From: CBFIDE01 sp965661265
GTDB taxonomy: Bacteria; Bacteroidota; Bacteroidia; Flavobacteriales; Schleiferiaceae
Assembly: GCA_965661265.1 (NCBI GenBank)
Contig: CBFIDE010000005.1
Span: forward strand, 84,061-148,060
Direction: 5' to 3'
Length of the DNA: 64,000 nt
Under the pieces are notes generated by a model. It was not told where the DNA came from. It worked only from the letters and a program-made list of their open reading frames with translations, and did no database searches. Shown piece after piece: positions 35,153 through 44,979 of the stretch. Every line of letters begins with the position of its first letter. Positions within the stretch are counted from its first letter, which is position 1. The translations under genes were made by a program, and so were the position numbers.

Positions 35153-35598
35153 TAGGAATAAGGAAATCTGTTCATTTTCTTTTTTGTCTTAACCCCAATA
35201 CCATAGTATAATGCCATGCTAATTGTCGGAATGAAACCTAAAGCAATTAAAATAAGCATGAGTCGATCTCTATCTTGGGTATAGAATAAATAAGAGTAGA
35301 TAACCAATATCAGAATCATAAAAGCAAAGGATAAATTAAATCCAATACGTACAAATTGATATCTTTTAGAAAGACGTAGAAAACTAGGTATTCTTTTTTC
35401 AACAAGAAACAAAATTGTATTTGTACTTCTTAAAGATAGAGGCATAGGACTATTCCTAAGGCTAGATTTTATTTCCTCAATTTCATAACCATTTTGTTTT
35501 TTCAGAAAATAGTATTCTGCGAGCTTATTAACATAGTCCTTAATCCAAAAATAAAGCCCACATAAAAATGTGGGCTTTGGCCATAAAATGTTTATCAA
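35149..35598 (-). CDS. hypothetical protein with two membrane helices, 5' end uncertain
   Basis: I do not recognise the family. The open frame gives 149 residues from a TTG at 35598, with two membrane helices near the C-terminus (NLSFAFMILILVIYSYLF and LMLILIALGFIPTISMAL) and a basic tail. The first 18 codons overlap the terminator hairpin of the upstream SPFH gene (35553-35578), so the real start is probably downstream. No ATG or GTG follows until Met52 (35445); an ATT at 35544 sits right after a TATTTTTG box (35546-35553). The coding part downstream looks genuine (DYVNKLAEYYFLKKQNGYEIEE). Confidence 0.55.
   Translation of the reverse strand: MINILWPKPTFLCGLYFWIKDYVNKLAEYYFLKKQNGYEIEEIKSSLRNSPMPLSLRSTNTILFLVEKRIPSFLRLSKRYQFVRIGFNLSFAFMILILVIYSYLFYTQDRDRLMLILIALGFIPTISMALYYGIGVKTKKKMNRFPYSY
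35553..35578 (-). terminator. rho-independent terminator of the SPFH gene
   Basis: AAAGCCCACAT (35553-35563) and ATGTGGGCTTT (35568-35578) form an 11-bp perfect stem with a four-base loop; on the minus strand TTTATTTTT follows. It begins 29 nt after the SPFH stop codon. Confidence 0.88.
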
Positions 35599-35606
35599 CT
35601 TATTTA

Positions 35607-36536
35607 TTACGAGTTTTCTTCAGAACTATTTGTATCAACTGACTTATTCATATCAGATAACTCATTGGTTGCTGCAAAAGAAGTAATCATACTATTCATC
35701 ATATCGCTGGCCGCATTGGGAGTGTTTGGCAATAGAATTAAACTACTCTTTGAATGCTCACTGACATGACTTAATGTATCGTAATGTTGCGTGATAACTA
35801 TAAGAGCAGAAGCTTCTTGAGAATTAATCCCTACCTTATTTAAGACTTCAACACTTTCTTCCAATCCACGAGCAATTTCTCTTCTTTGATCGGCAATTCC
35901 TTGCCCTTGAAGTCTTTTGCTTTCAGCCTCAGCTGTGGCCTTAGCAACTATCTTGATCCTTTCAGCTTCTCCTTCATATTCTGCAGCCGTTTTCTCTCTT
36001 TCAGCAGCATTAATTCTATTCATGGCTTCTTTTACCTGTAATGCAGGATCTATATCAGTTACAAGTGCTTTGGTAATATCATATCCATAGTCATTCATTG
36101 CTTGTTGCAATTCTCTTTTTATCGCATTAGCGATATCATCTTTTTTCTCAAAAACATCGTCCAGTTTTAAGCGAGGAACTTCCGCTCTTACTGTGTCAAA
36201 AACATAAGAAGTAATTTGATCTTGAGGAGCATCAAGTTTATAGAAGGCCTCGTAGATTTTAGCGTTTAAGATCATATACTGAACGCTGACTTTCATCTTT
36301 ACAAACACATCATCCTTTGTCTTTGTCTCAACAATCACATCCAATTGTTGAACTCTTAGGCTTACTCTACCTGAAATTCTATCAATAAATGGAATTTTTA
36401 AATTAAGCCCTGAACTTCTAACGGAATGAAATTTACCAAGTCTTTCAACTAATGCGGCCGTTTGCTGCTTCACCGTGAATAGTCCTAAAAATAAAAGGAC
36501 AAGAACTATTGCTATAAAAAGATAAATGAGTGTCAT
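35607..36536 (-). CDS. SPFH/band-7 (stomatin-like, paraslipin) protein
   Basis: 309 residues. An N-terminal membrane anchor (LIYLFIAIVLVLLFLGLF) is followed by the SPFH domain (QQTAALVERLGKFHSVRSSG, then RVQQLDVIVETKTKDDVFV), a coiled-coil with NRINAAEREKTAAEYEGEAERI, and a C-terminal part with GINSQEASALIVITQHYD. The family forms membrane-bound oligomers in lipid microdomains and often works with NfeD or proteases; neither is adjacent. It is divergent from the J-protein gene and has its own terminator. Confidence 0.94.
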   Translation of the reverse strand: MTLIYLFIAIVLVLLFLGLFTVKQQTAALVERLGKFHSVRSSGLNLKIPFIDRISGRVSLRVQQLDVIVETKTKDDVFVKMKVSVQYMILNAKIYEAFYKLDAPQDQITSYVFDTVRAEVPRLKLDDVFEKKDDIANAIKRELQQAMNDYGYDITKALVTDIDPALQVKEAMNRINAAEREKTAAEYEGEAERIKIVAKATAEAESKRLQGQGIADQRREIARGLEESVEVLNKVGINSQEASALIVITQHYDTLSHVSEHSKSSLILLPNTPNAASDMMNSMITSFAATNELSDMNKSVDTNSSEENS

Positions 36537-36607
36537 AAATTAGCTTTATTTGAGTTTAGTTAATAGGTTTAGCCAAGGTAAGTATAAAGCCATAATTAGA
36601 TTGTTTT

Positions 36608-37573
36608 TTGATTAAATACTACAGAATATTAAATCTTGATCCTTCTGCAACAAGTCAGGAGATAAAAAATCAATATAGAAAGTTAGCAAGGCAGTATCAC
36701 CCTGATGTAAATAATAGCCCCGATGCTAAGGAAAAATTCCTAGAAATTCTTGAAGCCTATGAGATGGTTATTGGCATAAGGAAAGCCAGAGTTAAGGCTC
36801 AGTCAGACTATCCGCCTAAACATTCTGCTCCTCATGCCAAGCCTAAGATGAGCGATAAGGAGTTTCATGATTTACAGGAGAGAGTTGCAAAAGAGAAAGC
36901 AAAAGAGCGAGCTAGGGCTAGATATGTGAAGTATAAAAAACAAAAGGAATTAGAACAATCTAAAAGCTTCTCTAAAGGAGTTCTGGGTTTTCTGATATTA
37001 GTTGGCTTGATCGCAGTATCGATTTACGGAAATAAACTATTTATCATTTGGAAAGTAAGTCAGGATCCATTTTTATTGGAAGCCCGAGTTATAGAGTTGG
37101 GCACCAAGCAAATGGTATATCAATATGAATATAATGGCCATGTATATACCGATGGAAACTTTGTTAGAAGTCATGGACTTGAAATGATCGCAAAGAATGG
37201 AATGCCAATTAAAATTGGAGATGGCTTTCAATTAACCATTAACAAAGAGGATCCTAGCTATAAGCTTATTGACTTTGAAAAGGTTTCAGTTAGGACTTTA
37301 GATAGATATTTTAAAGTTTGTAGAAATAAGGTGCTAAATCTTATGGAGGAGGAGTGGAGCGATTTAAATGAAAGGGAAAGGTTTGCTAGATCTAGTTGCT
37401 TGGTTAGTTTAGTATTTGAAAAAGATAGAATTTCCGGACTTAGTAATATTTATTACCATAATGCCAACCCACTAGAGAACATTATTGATAATAAGATTAG
37501 TTGGTTCTTTTATGAGAAAATGAATACTTATTCTAATTCTCTTCAGCTCTGTAATGGAGAGGTGATTGATTAG
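36608..37573 (+). CDS. membrane-anchored J-domain protein
   Basis: 321 residues from a TTG start; the J-domain begins directly at it (YYRILNLDPSATSQEIKNQY), and no ATG lies nearby. The HPD motif that stimulates Hsp70 ATPase is at 31-33. A charged coiled-coil linker (about 80-118) leads to one membrane helix (about 123-141), so the J-domain faces the cytoplasm. The 180-residue C-terminal domain beyond the membrane has no family I know. It probably recruits DnaK to the membrane. It is transcribed alone, divergent from the SPFH gene. Confidence 0.85.
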   Translation: MIKYYRILNLDPSATSQEIKNQYRKLARQYHPDVNNSPDAKEKFLEILEAYEMVIGIRKARVKAQSDYPPKHSAPHAKPKMSDKEFHDLQERVAKEKAKERARARYVKYKKQKELEQSKSFSKGVLGFLILVGLIAVSIYGNKLFIIWKVSQDPFLLEARVIELGTKQMVYQYEYNGHVYTDGNFVRSHGLEMIAKNGMPIKIGDGFQLTINKEDPSYKLIDFEKVSVRTLDRYFKVCRNKVLNLMEEEWSDLNERERFARSSCLVSLVFEKDRISGLSNIYYHNANPLENIIDNKISWFFYEKMNTYSNSLQLCNGEVID

Positions 37574-37629
37574 CTTTTTACCTTTAATCCCTAATGATTT
37601 GCTTATTTTCGCTGCAACAATTTTAGTTT

Positions 37630-39021
37630 ATGTCCGTAAAACCAAGTTTACCTAAGGGAACCCGAGATATGCTTCCTAAAAGCATGTTAGAAAGGGAGTT
37701 TATTATTGACTCCATAAAAAAGGTGTTTAAAAAGTATTCATTTTCTCCAATAGAAACTCCTGCAATGGAGAATATTAGTACCCTCAGTGGGAAGTATGGA
37801 GATGAGGGTGATCGCTTGATTTTTAAAATTTTGAATTCAGGAGATTTTCTGGCTAAAGCCGATAAAAACGCTCTTGAATCTTTGGACTCAAAGAGCTTAA
37901 CTTCTAGTATTTCTGAGAAAGCTTTGAGGTACGATTTAACAGTTCCTTTTGCTCGTTTTGTGGTGCAGAATCAAAATGAAATCAATTTCCCTTTTAAGAG
38001 ATATCAAATTCAGCCAGTCTGGAGAGCGGACAGGCCTCAAAAAGGGAGGTTTAGAGAATTTTTTCAATGTGATGCTGATGTAATCGGCTCCAATTCATTG
38101 CTCTTAGAACTTGAGTTTGTCAAAATCTATGATGAGGTATTTTCTTCACTTGGATTAGACGTAGATATTAGAATTAATAACAGAAAAATTCTTGCTGGGC
38201 TGGCATCTGTTTTTGGTGTTGAAAATAAATGGACTGACTTTACAATTACTTTAGATAAACTGGATAAAGTTGGTTGGGGAAAACTAAGTGTTGAATTCCT
38301 GGAAATGGGAATAACTCAGGCTAATGTTGATAAACTTGAGAAAATTTTCATTGAGAAAAGAACTAATGCTGAAACTTTTGAGTTGCTCAAGAATATCCTT
38401 GAAACAAACCAAGAAGGAAGTAAAGGCCTAGAGGAGCTCAAATTTGTTCTTGATAATATTCAAACTTTAAATATTCAAAATGATCTTTCTTTTGATCCTA
38501 GCTTAGCTAGAGGATTAAACTATTATACAGGTGCTATCTTTGAGGTGGTAGCAAATGGAGTAGAACTTGGATCAATTGGAGGTGGGGGCCGCTATGACGA
38601 GCTTACCGCGATATTTGGATTAAAAGGAATTTCAGGTATAGGCGTTTCATTTGGCTTAGATCGAATTCAAATCGCTTTAGGCGAAAAGAACCTATACCCT
38701 AAAACAAACATCCAAAGTACGGAGATAATGTTTCTAAATTTTGGTGAGGAAGAAGCTCTTTTTGGTCTAAAACTAGCGACAGAATTGCGGGATCTAGGAG
38801 TCAAAACGGAGGTGTATCCTGATAAGGCTAAGATCAAGAAGCAAATGGATTTTGCCAATAAGAATAATGTAAAATATGTTGTTCTTTTAGGTAAAGACGA
38901 GATGGAGTCTGGAGAATATACTATAAAAAACATGGAATCTGGAGATCAGTTTAAGCTGAGTAGAATTGAACTTTTAGAAAAATTTAACTTACAAAATAAG
39001 CGTACTGATGGAAAACACTAA
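37630..39021 (+). CDS. hisS: histidyl-tRNA synthetase
   Basis: 463 residues. Class II synthetase motifs are present: motif 1 in PSLPKGTRDMLP through FSPIETPAME, the motif 2 region YQIQPVWRADRPQKGRFREFFQCDAD, the histidine-binding RGLNYYTGAIFEV, and GSIGGGGRYDELT with motif 3 GVSFGLDRI. The C-terminal anticodon-binding domain follows (FGLKLATELRDLGVKTEVYPD). The overlap of 14 nt with hutH couples the two. A TATTTTCG element lies at 37604-37611, 18 nt before the start. Confidence 0.97.
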   Translation: MSVKPSLPKGTRDMLPKSMLEREFIIDSIKKVFKKYSFSPIETPAMENISTLSGKYGDEGDRLIFKILNSGDFLAKADKNALESLDSKSLTSSISEKALRYDLTVPFARFVVQNQNEINFPFKRYQIQPVWRADRPQKGRFREFFQCDADVIGSNSLLLELEFVKIYDEVFSSLGLDVDIRINNRKILAGLASVFGVENKWTDFTITLDKLDKVGWGKLSVEFLEMGITQANVDKLEKIFIEKRTNAETFELLKNILETNQEGSKGLEELKFVLDNIQTLNIQNDLSFDPSLARGLNYYTGAIFEVVANGVELGSIGGGGRYDELTAIFGLKGISGIGVSFGLDRIQIALGEKNLYPKTNIQSTEIMFLNFGEEEALFGLKLATELRDLGVKTEVYPDKAKIKKQMDFANKNNVKYVVLLGKDEMESGEYTIKNMESGDQFKLSRIELLEKFNLQNKRTDGKH

Positions 39022-40516
39022 TTTGATTATTAGTCCAGATCACCTAAGATTAGAGAGCCTGTATGAATCTTGGATTGAGGGTAGAGGGATTGAGCTTTCT
39101 CAGGAATCTAAAGGCTTAATAATAAAGTGCAGAGATTATTTGGATGCAAAAATGCTTCAAGCTGAGACACCTATTTATGGCATAAATACAGGTTTCGGCT
39201 CACTTTATAATATCAGTATTGAAGGCCACGATTTAGAAAGTCTTCAAGAAAATCTCGTGAAGTCACATGCCTGTGGAGCAGGTGAGGAAGTGGACAGTGA
39301 GATTGTGAAGATGATGCTGCTTTTAAAAGTAAGGTCATTGAGCTTTGGTCATTCAGGTGTACGTCTTGAAGTTGTTGACTATTTATGCAAGTTTTTTAAT
39401 GAGGATCTTCTGCCTGTTGTTTATGAACAAGGTAGTCTTGGTGCCTCAGGCGACTTGGCGCCATTGGCTCATCTAAGTTTGGCTTTATTAGGCGAGGGCG
39501 AAGTTTATTTAAAGTCTGAGAGAATGTCAGCTCAATCAGCGCTTGAGAAAATCGGCCTAGAGCCCCTAAAATTAAAATCTAAAGAAGGCCTGGCTCTATT
39601 AAACGGAACACAGTTTATGTTGGCTTTTGGTGTCATTGGTCTTTTCAATAGTATGCGAATTTCTTACCTAGCAGATCTGATTGGATCTATTAGTGTTGAC
39701 GCATTTGATGGAAGAATTGAGCCGTTTGATCATCTTGTACACAAGGCTAGGCCTCATAATGGTCAAATAAAGACCTCAGAAAGAGTAAGAGAGTTTTTGG
39801 AAGGTAGTGAGTTGATTAATAGACCTAAAGTTCATGTTCAAGATCCGTATTCATTTAGGTGCATTCCGCAAGTACATGGAGCTACAAAAGATGCCTTAGA
39901 ATATGTTTATAAGACATTTAGTACAGAAATCAATTCTGTGACCGACAATCCAACTATTTTTCCTGATGACGATAAGATAATTTCTGGTGGTAATTTTCAT
40001 GGTCAGACCTTAGCCTTGGCCCTTGATATGTTGGCTATAGCTATTGCTGAATTAGGAAATATATCCGAAAGGAGAACATATTTATTAGTCAGTGGTCAAA
40101 GAGAGCTTCCGGCATTTCTTGTGGCAAGACCAGGGCTTAACAGCGGACTGATGATTGCGCAGTATACTGCGGCTTCAATAGTTAGTCAGAATAAGCAATA
40201 TTGCACACCTGCGTCTATAGATTCTATTGTTTCAAGCAATGGGCAAGAAGATCACGTAAGTATGGGAGCAAATGCAGCAACCAAAGCTCATAAAGTAATA
40301 AACAATGTGTTTACAGTTTTAGGGATTGAGCTTATGAGCGCCTCTCAAGCCTTGAAATTTAGAGACCAAAATAGTTCAGAATTTATTGAAGCTCTATTAA
40401 GTGCTTATCGCGATGAGGTTCCATTTATTAATAAGGATAGAATTTTGAGTACAGACATTGCCGCCAGCAAGAACTTTATTAGTACTCTTGAACTAGACTC
40501 GGAATTGATATTTTAA
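39008..40516 (+). CDS. hutH: histidine ammonia-lyase
   Basis: 502 residues, the HAL length. It removes ammonia from histidine to give urocanate. The MIO cofactor forms from Ala146-Ser147-Gly148 in GASGDLAPLAHLSL. Active-site motifs are the Tyr in PIYGINTGFG, the His in KSHACGAG, NGTQ, the Arg in QDPYSFRCIPQVHG, and QEDHVSMG. Histidine over tyrosine specificity is inferred from SHACG and the C-terminal motif. The rest of a hut pathway (hutU, hutI, hutG) is absent here. The start overlaps hisS by 14 nt, and the end overlaps the convergent T9SS gene by 4 nt. Confidence 0.93.
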   Translation: MENTNLIISPDHLRLESLYESWIEGRGIELSQESKGLIIKCRDYLDAKMLQAETPIYGINTGFGSLYNISIEGHDLESLQENLVKSHACGAGEEVDSEIVKMMLLLKVRSLSFGHSGVRLEVVDYLCKFFNEDLLPVVYEQGSLGASGDLAPLAHLSLALLGEGEVYLKSERMSAQSALEKIGLEPLKLKSKEGLALLNGTQFMLAFGVIGLFNSMRISYLADLIGSISVDAFDGRIEPFDHLVHKARPHNGQIKTSERVREFLEGSELINRPKVHVQDPYSFRCIPQVHGATKDALEYVYKTFSTEINSVTDNPTIFPDDDKIISGGNFHGQTLALALDMLAIAIAELGNISERRTYLLVSGQRELPAFLVARPGLNSGLMIAQYTAASIVSQNKQYCTPASIDSIVSSNGQEDHVSMGANAATKAHKVINNVFTVLGIELMSASQALKFRDQNSSEFIEALLSAYRDEVPFINKDRILSTDIAASKNFISTLELDSELIF

Positions 40517-43500
40517 CGATAAAGGGTAAAGCTCCCTTTTTTTACCTCTTTGCCAAATTGTAAATTATAAGTATAAACACCTAGTGGTGCTGGTTCACCA
40601 TTAAAATAACCATCCCAAAATTCTGAATAAGGATTTTGGGTATAGAAGATTATTTGTCCCCATCGGTTAAAAATTCTGAGCTCATCTTGCTCATTACATT
40701 GATTACCAGATATTTCATAAAAATCATTTAGGTCATCACCATTTGGAGTAAAGGCATTTGGAATAAAGACCTCGCCTTGTATTCTGTCTAATTTCAATAT
40801 AGATTCTTGAACATAATCAGTATTACAAACACTATCATTGATAAGTATTCTAACTGGGTAAATTCCGTCCTGTGTCAATTTTATCCCTGGCTCTCTGCCC
40901 GTATATATTCCAACTCCATCAATTTCCCAATAGTAAGAATAAGATGGTTTATCATTGATGAAACTCACAACAACTGATCCATCAGAGCAATCAGAAAAGC
41001 CCATTTGAACTACAGGTGTAGGAATGGTGTCTATAAAAGTAATAAATGTGGATGTAGTATCTGAACTAACACAGCTCGTATCCAGGGCTATGAGCTCTAT
41101 CTCGTAGGTTCCGGGAGCAGAGTAGCTATGATTAGGATTAAAAGCTGTTGATGAGGTGCCATCTCCAAAATTCCATTCATAGACATTAGCCTTAGAGCTA
41201 AAGTTTGAAGTCTTTATCTTGTATTCGCTGTCGCAAGCCGTATATTCTACTGTAAAGCTAGCAATAGGCTCAATTCCTTTGTCATGAGTGATGCTGATTA
41301 ATGTAGTATCTGAAGTGCCGCAAATAGTGTCATAGCTAACTAACGTAATAGTGTATGTTCCAAAAGTAGGGTATAGGGTTGTCGGTTCAAAATCTGTTGA
41401 AGTATTGCCATTGCCAAAATCCCATAAAAAGGAGTTCGCATTACTGCTCCCATTCGTAAATTTAACTTCTAAAACTTGACAAGAAGTATCAACAATTGAC
41501 GAAAAATTAATACCACTTTCGGCAGTAACAACTTGTTGAAAATCCAGTTTAATTGCGCCTAAATTACAATTAGAACTTCCATTTGTAGTGGAGTAAGCAT
41601 TTGGAGTTGTAGGATAAGTGCCTCCATTACATGCAGCGCAAACACTTTGATAAACAATTCCATTTCTATCAAACCGGCTTGTGCCTCCATCTACATGTTC
41701 AGCAGCAGATCCGCCAAAAAAACTACCAAAAACTAAAGCTTCTGCATTTCTTGAAAGAACCATAAAATAGAAGTCGCTCCCGTCAGATGTGCTTTGCAAA
41801 GCATCAGGTGTAATTGCAAGTTGCATGGTGTTTCCTCTTGAGAGGCCCGTAGAGCTCACTCTGTTTGAGGATCCATTCCAGCCGCTGAGATATATATTTA
41901 AACAATCATCAACCATGAAAGCCGTTGGTACAAGATCAAATTTATTTAGCCCGCTCCCAATTTCAGTTTGCCAATTTCTTAAGCTAAGATCACGATTGTA
42001 TTGAATAATAAATTGCTTACTATTTGGATTCGAATAGGTGTTTGCAGAAGCTTGAGTTGAGCTATCACTTTGACCTAGAGTATAGATATTGTCGTTTTTA
42101 TCAATTTCAATAAAGTAGGTCTGATCGTATCCACTATTTCCACAATAGGTGGCTTTCATCATAGTTCCATTCCCTCCATTCAGTTTCCAAAGAAAACCAT
42201 CGGTATTTCCGCTGTACGTTAAATCGTCAGCATCAATAGAGGTTGTAACGTTATTACTCTTGGTGCCCCCGGCCACATAAATATCGCCTTGAGCGTCAAT
42301 TTTAAGTGAATATGCAACATCTTCGTCAGCTCCGCCTAAGCGGCTCCCCCAAATTAATTGAGATAAATTTTGGTTGAAGGCTACTACAATTGCATCTTGG
42401 TTTCCTAATGAATTGAAATTGCTAATACTAAAATTTGTGCTGGACGTATTACTGGCGATATAAACATTATCTGCTGCATCCACTGTAATTTCTCCTCGAC
42501 TTAAATCCCCATAATTTTCATAGATTCCTGTATTTACTCCGTCCATGTCATTTCCCCCAAAATAAGTAGAGGCTAAAAGGGTAGTGCCATTTGAGCTTAG
42601 TTTACTAATCACTAGATCTGCACCATTATTAAAATTCCATGGAAAGGCGGTAGTATTCGGTCCGCCACCATATATTCCTTGATATGCGTTGGTTGTAAGA
42701 GGGTAATCACTGGATCCTGTTGTAGCAAGAATTAGCAGTTCACCCTGGCTGTTTTCAATTAAACTAGAGGGTAAGTCTATCCCTGTACCTCCTATATAGG
42801 TTGAGTATACTAATTGGGTCCCATCAGATGTAAATTTGGATATAGTGATATCTCTTACGCCATTAAATGTGCTTTGATATGCTCCAAGGCTTGTTGGGTA
42901 CCCAATAGCTTCTGCGATTCCACCGGCATACAAACTTCCATCTGCTGAATAAGTGGCTGTAAATCCAAAGTTGTCAGAAGTTGATCCACTAAGAGTAGAG
43001 AATTCTAAAACAGGGTCTATAATTAGCTCAAAATCAGAATTATATCTTTTGGCTTTAAAACCGACTGTACTGTCATTTATTAGGATGTACTCAACTTTTA
43101 TAATTTTTTTAATGCCATTTATAATCTGATATGAAACGGGGATGCTTTCCACAAGATTACCTTTTGGAGATTTGATTATAAGTTTGCCTTCCTCAATTCT
43201 CAAGCCGTCTATTCCATTATATTCAAGTTGTATTTCCGACATGTCGGACTTTGGTTGGAGTCTAATATTATATTTTAAATCATTTCCTTGAGGGAAGTAT
43301 TCAATGTTTATATTTTGATAGATGTTATTATAAATAATGCTCTCAGCAATTGCCACTTCTGATTTCCAGTATTTGGGATCATTTCCTAGGATATAATTGT
43401 GATAAAATTTCCCCTCTTGCAATGCTTGCAATTTCACTGACTTTGATGCTCCAGAGAACTTCATTTCATAGGCAAAACTAATTTCGGGTATATCATGATG

Positions 43501-43737
43501 ATTGCCTTTATTAGCCTGATGTTGATGAGGATCTGGAGTATTGCTAAAGTTTCCTAGAATACTGCTGTCCGAGAAGAAAAAGGCTCCTTCGTTAATAGGT
43601 AGCTTGAAAGTGAAATCCTGGCCCCATTGGCCACTATTTTCAATAAAGAAACCATTTTGTTCAGCAACTTGACCTTTTGAAATAAAGACAAAAAGGGAAA
43701 GAAAGAAAATGAATAATATGTAGTTTTTACTCCTCAC
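40513..43737 (-). CDS. large T9SS type B surface protein with SBBP-like and PKD repeats
   Basis: 1,074 residues from a GTG start followed by a signal peptide (LFIFFLSLFVFISKGQ in part). The N-terminal domain (QNGFFIENSGQWGQDFTFKL) is the DUF7948-type module. A beta-propeller-like region with SBBP repeats follows (YSTYIGGTGIDLP, WGSRLGGADEDVAYSL, DIYVAGGT). Then come two PKD domains (FLWDFGNGNTST and YEWNFGDGTSST) and a third Ig-like module. The C-terminus is the gliding-motility-associated CHU_C/type B sorting domain (IPNAFTPNGDDLNDFYEI, then IFNRWGQIIF). It is exported by T9SS and probably cell-attached; adhesion is plausible, but no ligand can be named. Confidence 0.9.
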   Translation of the reverse strand: MRSKNYILFIFFLSLFVFISKGQVAEQNGFFIENSGQWGQDFTFKLPINEGAFFFSDSSILGNFSNTPDPHQHQANKGNHHDIPEISFAYEMKFSGASKSVKLQALQEGKFYHNYILGNDPKYWKSEVAIAESIIYNNIYQNINIEYFPQGNDLKYNIRLQPKSDMSEIQLEYNGIDGLRIEEGKLIIKSPKGNLVESIPVSYQIINGIKKIIKVEYILINDSTVGFKAKRYNSDFELIIDPVLEFSTLSGSTSDNFGFTATYSADGSLYAGGIAEAIGYPTSLGAYQSTFNGVRDITISKFTSDGTQLVYSTYIGGTGIDLPSSLIENSQGELLILATTGSSDYPLTTNAYQGIYGGGPNTTAFPWNFNNGADLVISKLSSNGTTLLASTYFGGNDMDGVNTGIYENYGDLSRGEITVDAADNVYIASNTSSTNFSISNFNSLGNQDAIVVAFNQNLSQLIWGSRLGGADEDVAYSLKIDAQGDIYVAGGTKSNNVTTSIDADDLTYSGNTDGFLWKLNGGNGTMMKATYCGNSGYDQTYFIEIDKNDNIYTLGQSDSSTQASANTYSNPNSKQFIIQYNRDLSLRNWQTEIGSGLNKFDLVPTAFMVDDCLNIYLSGWNGSSNRVSSTGLSRGNTMQLAITPDALQSTSDGSDFYFMVLSRNAEALVFGSFFGGSAAEHVDGGTSRFDRNGIVYQSVCAACNGGTYPTTPNAYSTTNGSSNCNLGAIKLDFQQVVTAESGINFSSIVDTSCQVLEVKFTNGSSNANSFLWDFGNGNTSTDFEPTTLYPTFGTYTITLVSYDTICGTSDTTLISITHDKGIEPIASFTVEYTACDSEYKIKTSNFSSKANVYEWNFGDGTSSTAFNPNHSYSAPGTYEIELIALDTSCVSSDTTSTFITFIDTIPTPVVQMGFSDCSDGSVVVSFINDKPSYSYYWEIDGVGIYTGREPGIKLTQDGIYPVRILINDSVCNTDYVQESILKLDRIQGEVFIPNAFTPNGDDLNDFYEISGNQCNEQDELRIFNRWGQIIFYTQNPYSEFWDGYFNGEPAPLGVYTYNLQFGKEVKKGSFTLYR

Positions 43738-43791
43738 GGACTTTAAAAATACAACTTAGGCCTGTACTATGAGTAAAATTGAATCACACAA

Positions 43792-44979
43792 TTAGTATTC
43801 GGCTTTTTGCAGCTCAGCTATGAGCACGGATAGCTTACCTTTAGAATTAGGGAATGCTATTAAATACATATTGTCAGAAGGTTTTAAATTCAATTTGTTC
43901 TCAATGTCTGAAGCCTTTAATTTGGGGTATCGAGATACTACATTATACTTAGATTTTTTTAAATCTTTTGAAAGCCCTGAACTGCTTTTTATTAGCTTTA
44001 ATATTCTGCCGTTAAAATTAGAGATGTAACTTTCAGAAGAGTATAAGTTTCTTGCTTGACCTAATTGTAACAATCCCAATTCAGTTGCGTATTGATCTGA
44101 AAGATTGGCCTTGATCAATGAAGTATTGGGAATATAGATATAATTCAATGGGACTTCCGTATTTGCAATCTCAGGTGCACTTGAATTATAAAGAGTGCTA
44201 TAGTCTTGTACTGGACCTTCAGACTCGATATTAATACATCTTATTTTTAACTGCTCTGTAGCCTGATTGCTTGATTGAATGCTCAATACCTCCTTGCATT
44301 CATTTCTATCACTAATGACCCAGATTTCACTTAAATTAATTAGGTCCTGTATGATGGATTGTAAAGAAATCATTGGGCTTAACTTGCTTACAATTAGATT
44401 GCTACGATTTAAAAGATCTTCTTGAATATCAATTAAATTTGGGCTACAGTCTGTAAGATTAATCAACTTAGTTTCTTTATTCCTACGATCAGGATCAAGA
44501 AAGATAAGATCATAATCATCATCCATTTCCAACTTGTTTGAATCCTTAATGACAGCTTGAAAATTTAACTTTAAAATTGAAAAATTATAGATCGCGATAT
44601 TTGCAAGTTCTTCATTTAACTCTACATAAGTTGCTTGCTTAAATTCTTTAGAATGACATATAAAATCAATGCCCAAGCCACCACTTAAATCGATCATTTT
44701 ATTTCCACAAAACTGTTGTGATCTCCATTTAGCCACCGCTTCAGCTGATGATTGTTCTAAGTTGAGCTTTTTTGGTAGACAGAGTAAAGGGTTGGAGTAG
44801 AAGCTCGGAAGTTTCTTCTTTATTTTTTGCCTTGCGGCGATTTGTTCAACAAGAAAGAGTTTGTTTTGATCCTTAGCGTATTGAAAGATTAATTCACTGA
44901 TATTAGCTGATAGCCCGGCTTTTATAAAATTAATGCTTTCATCTTGAGAAAGGAGCTCTTTAATATCCTTGATTTGCAT
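43792..44979 (-). CDS. class I SAM-dependent methyltransferase with THUMP-like domain
   Basis: 395 residues from the ATG at 44979; an upstream TTG at 44994 gives only five more residues. The Rossmann methyltransferase core has the SAM-binding IDLSGGLGIDF, then YVELNEELANIA and LIFLDPDRRN (motif IV-like). A THUMP-like domain forms the C-terminal part (about from 300), with SGLSKDLKKSKYNVVSRYPKLK. THUMP domains bind RNA, so an RNA substrate is likely. It overlaps the AI-2E gene by 20 nt and is the last gene of a three-gene operon. Confidence 0.87.
   Translation of the reverse strand: MQIKDIKELLSQDESINFIKAGLSANISELIFQYAKDQNKLFLVEQIAARQKIKKKLPSFYSNPLLCLPKKLNLEQSSAEAVAKWRSQQFCGNKMIDLSGGLGIDFICHSKEFKQATYVELNEELANIAIYNFSILKLNFQAVIKDSNKLEMDDDYDLIFLDPDRRNKETKLINLTDCSPNLIDIQEDLLNRSNLIVSKLSPMISLQSIIQDLINLSEIWVISDRNECKEVLSIQSSNQATEQLKIRCINIESEGPVQDYSTLYNSSAPEIANTEVPLNYIYIPNTSLIKANLSDQYATELGLLQLGQARNLYSSESYISNFNGRILKLIKSSSGLSKDLKKSKYNVVSRYPKLKASDIENKLNLKPSDNMYLIAFPNSKGKLSVLIAELQKAEY

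Noticed and set aside
37604..37611. TATTTTCG upstream of hisS as a full promoter
   Set aside because: The -7-like box is plausible, but no TTG lies 17-23 bp upstream, so I mention it only in the hisS entry.
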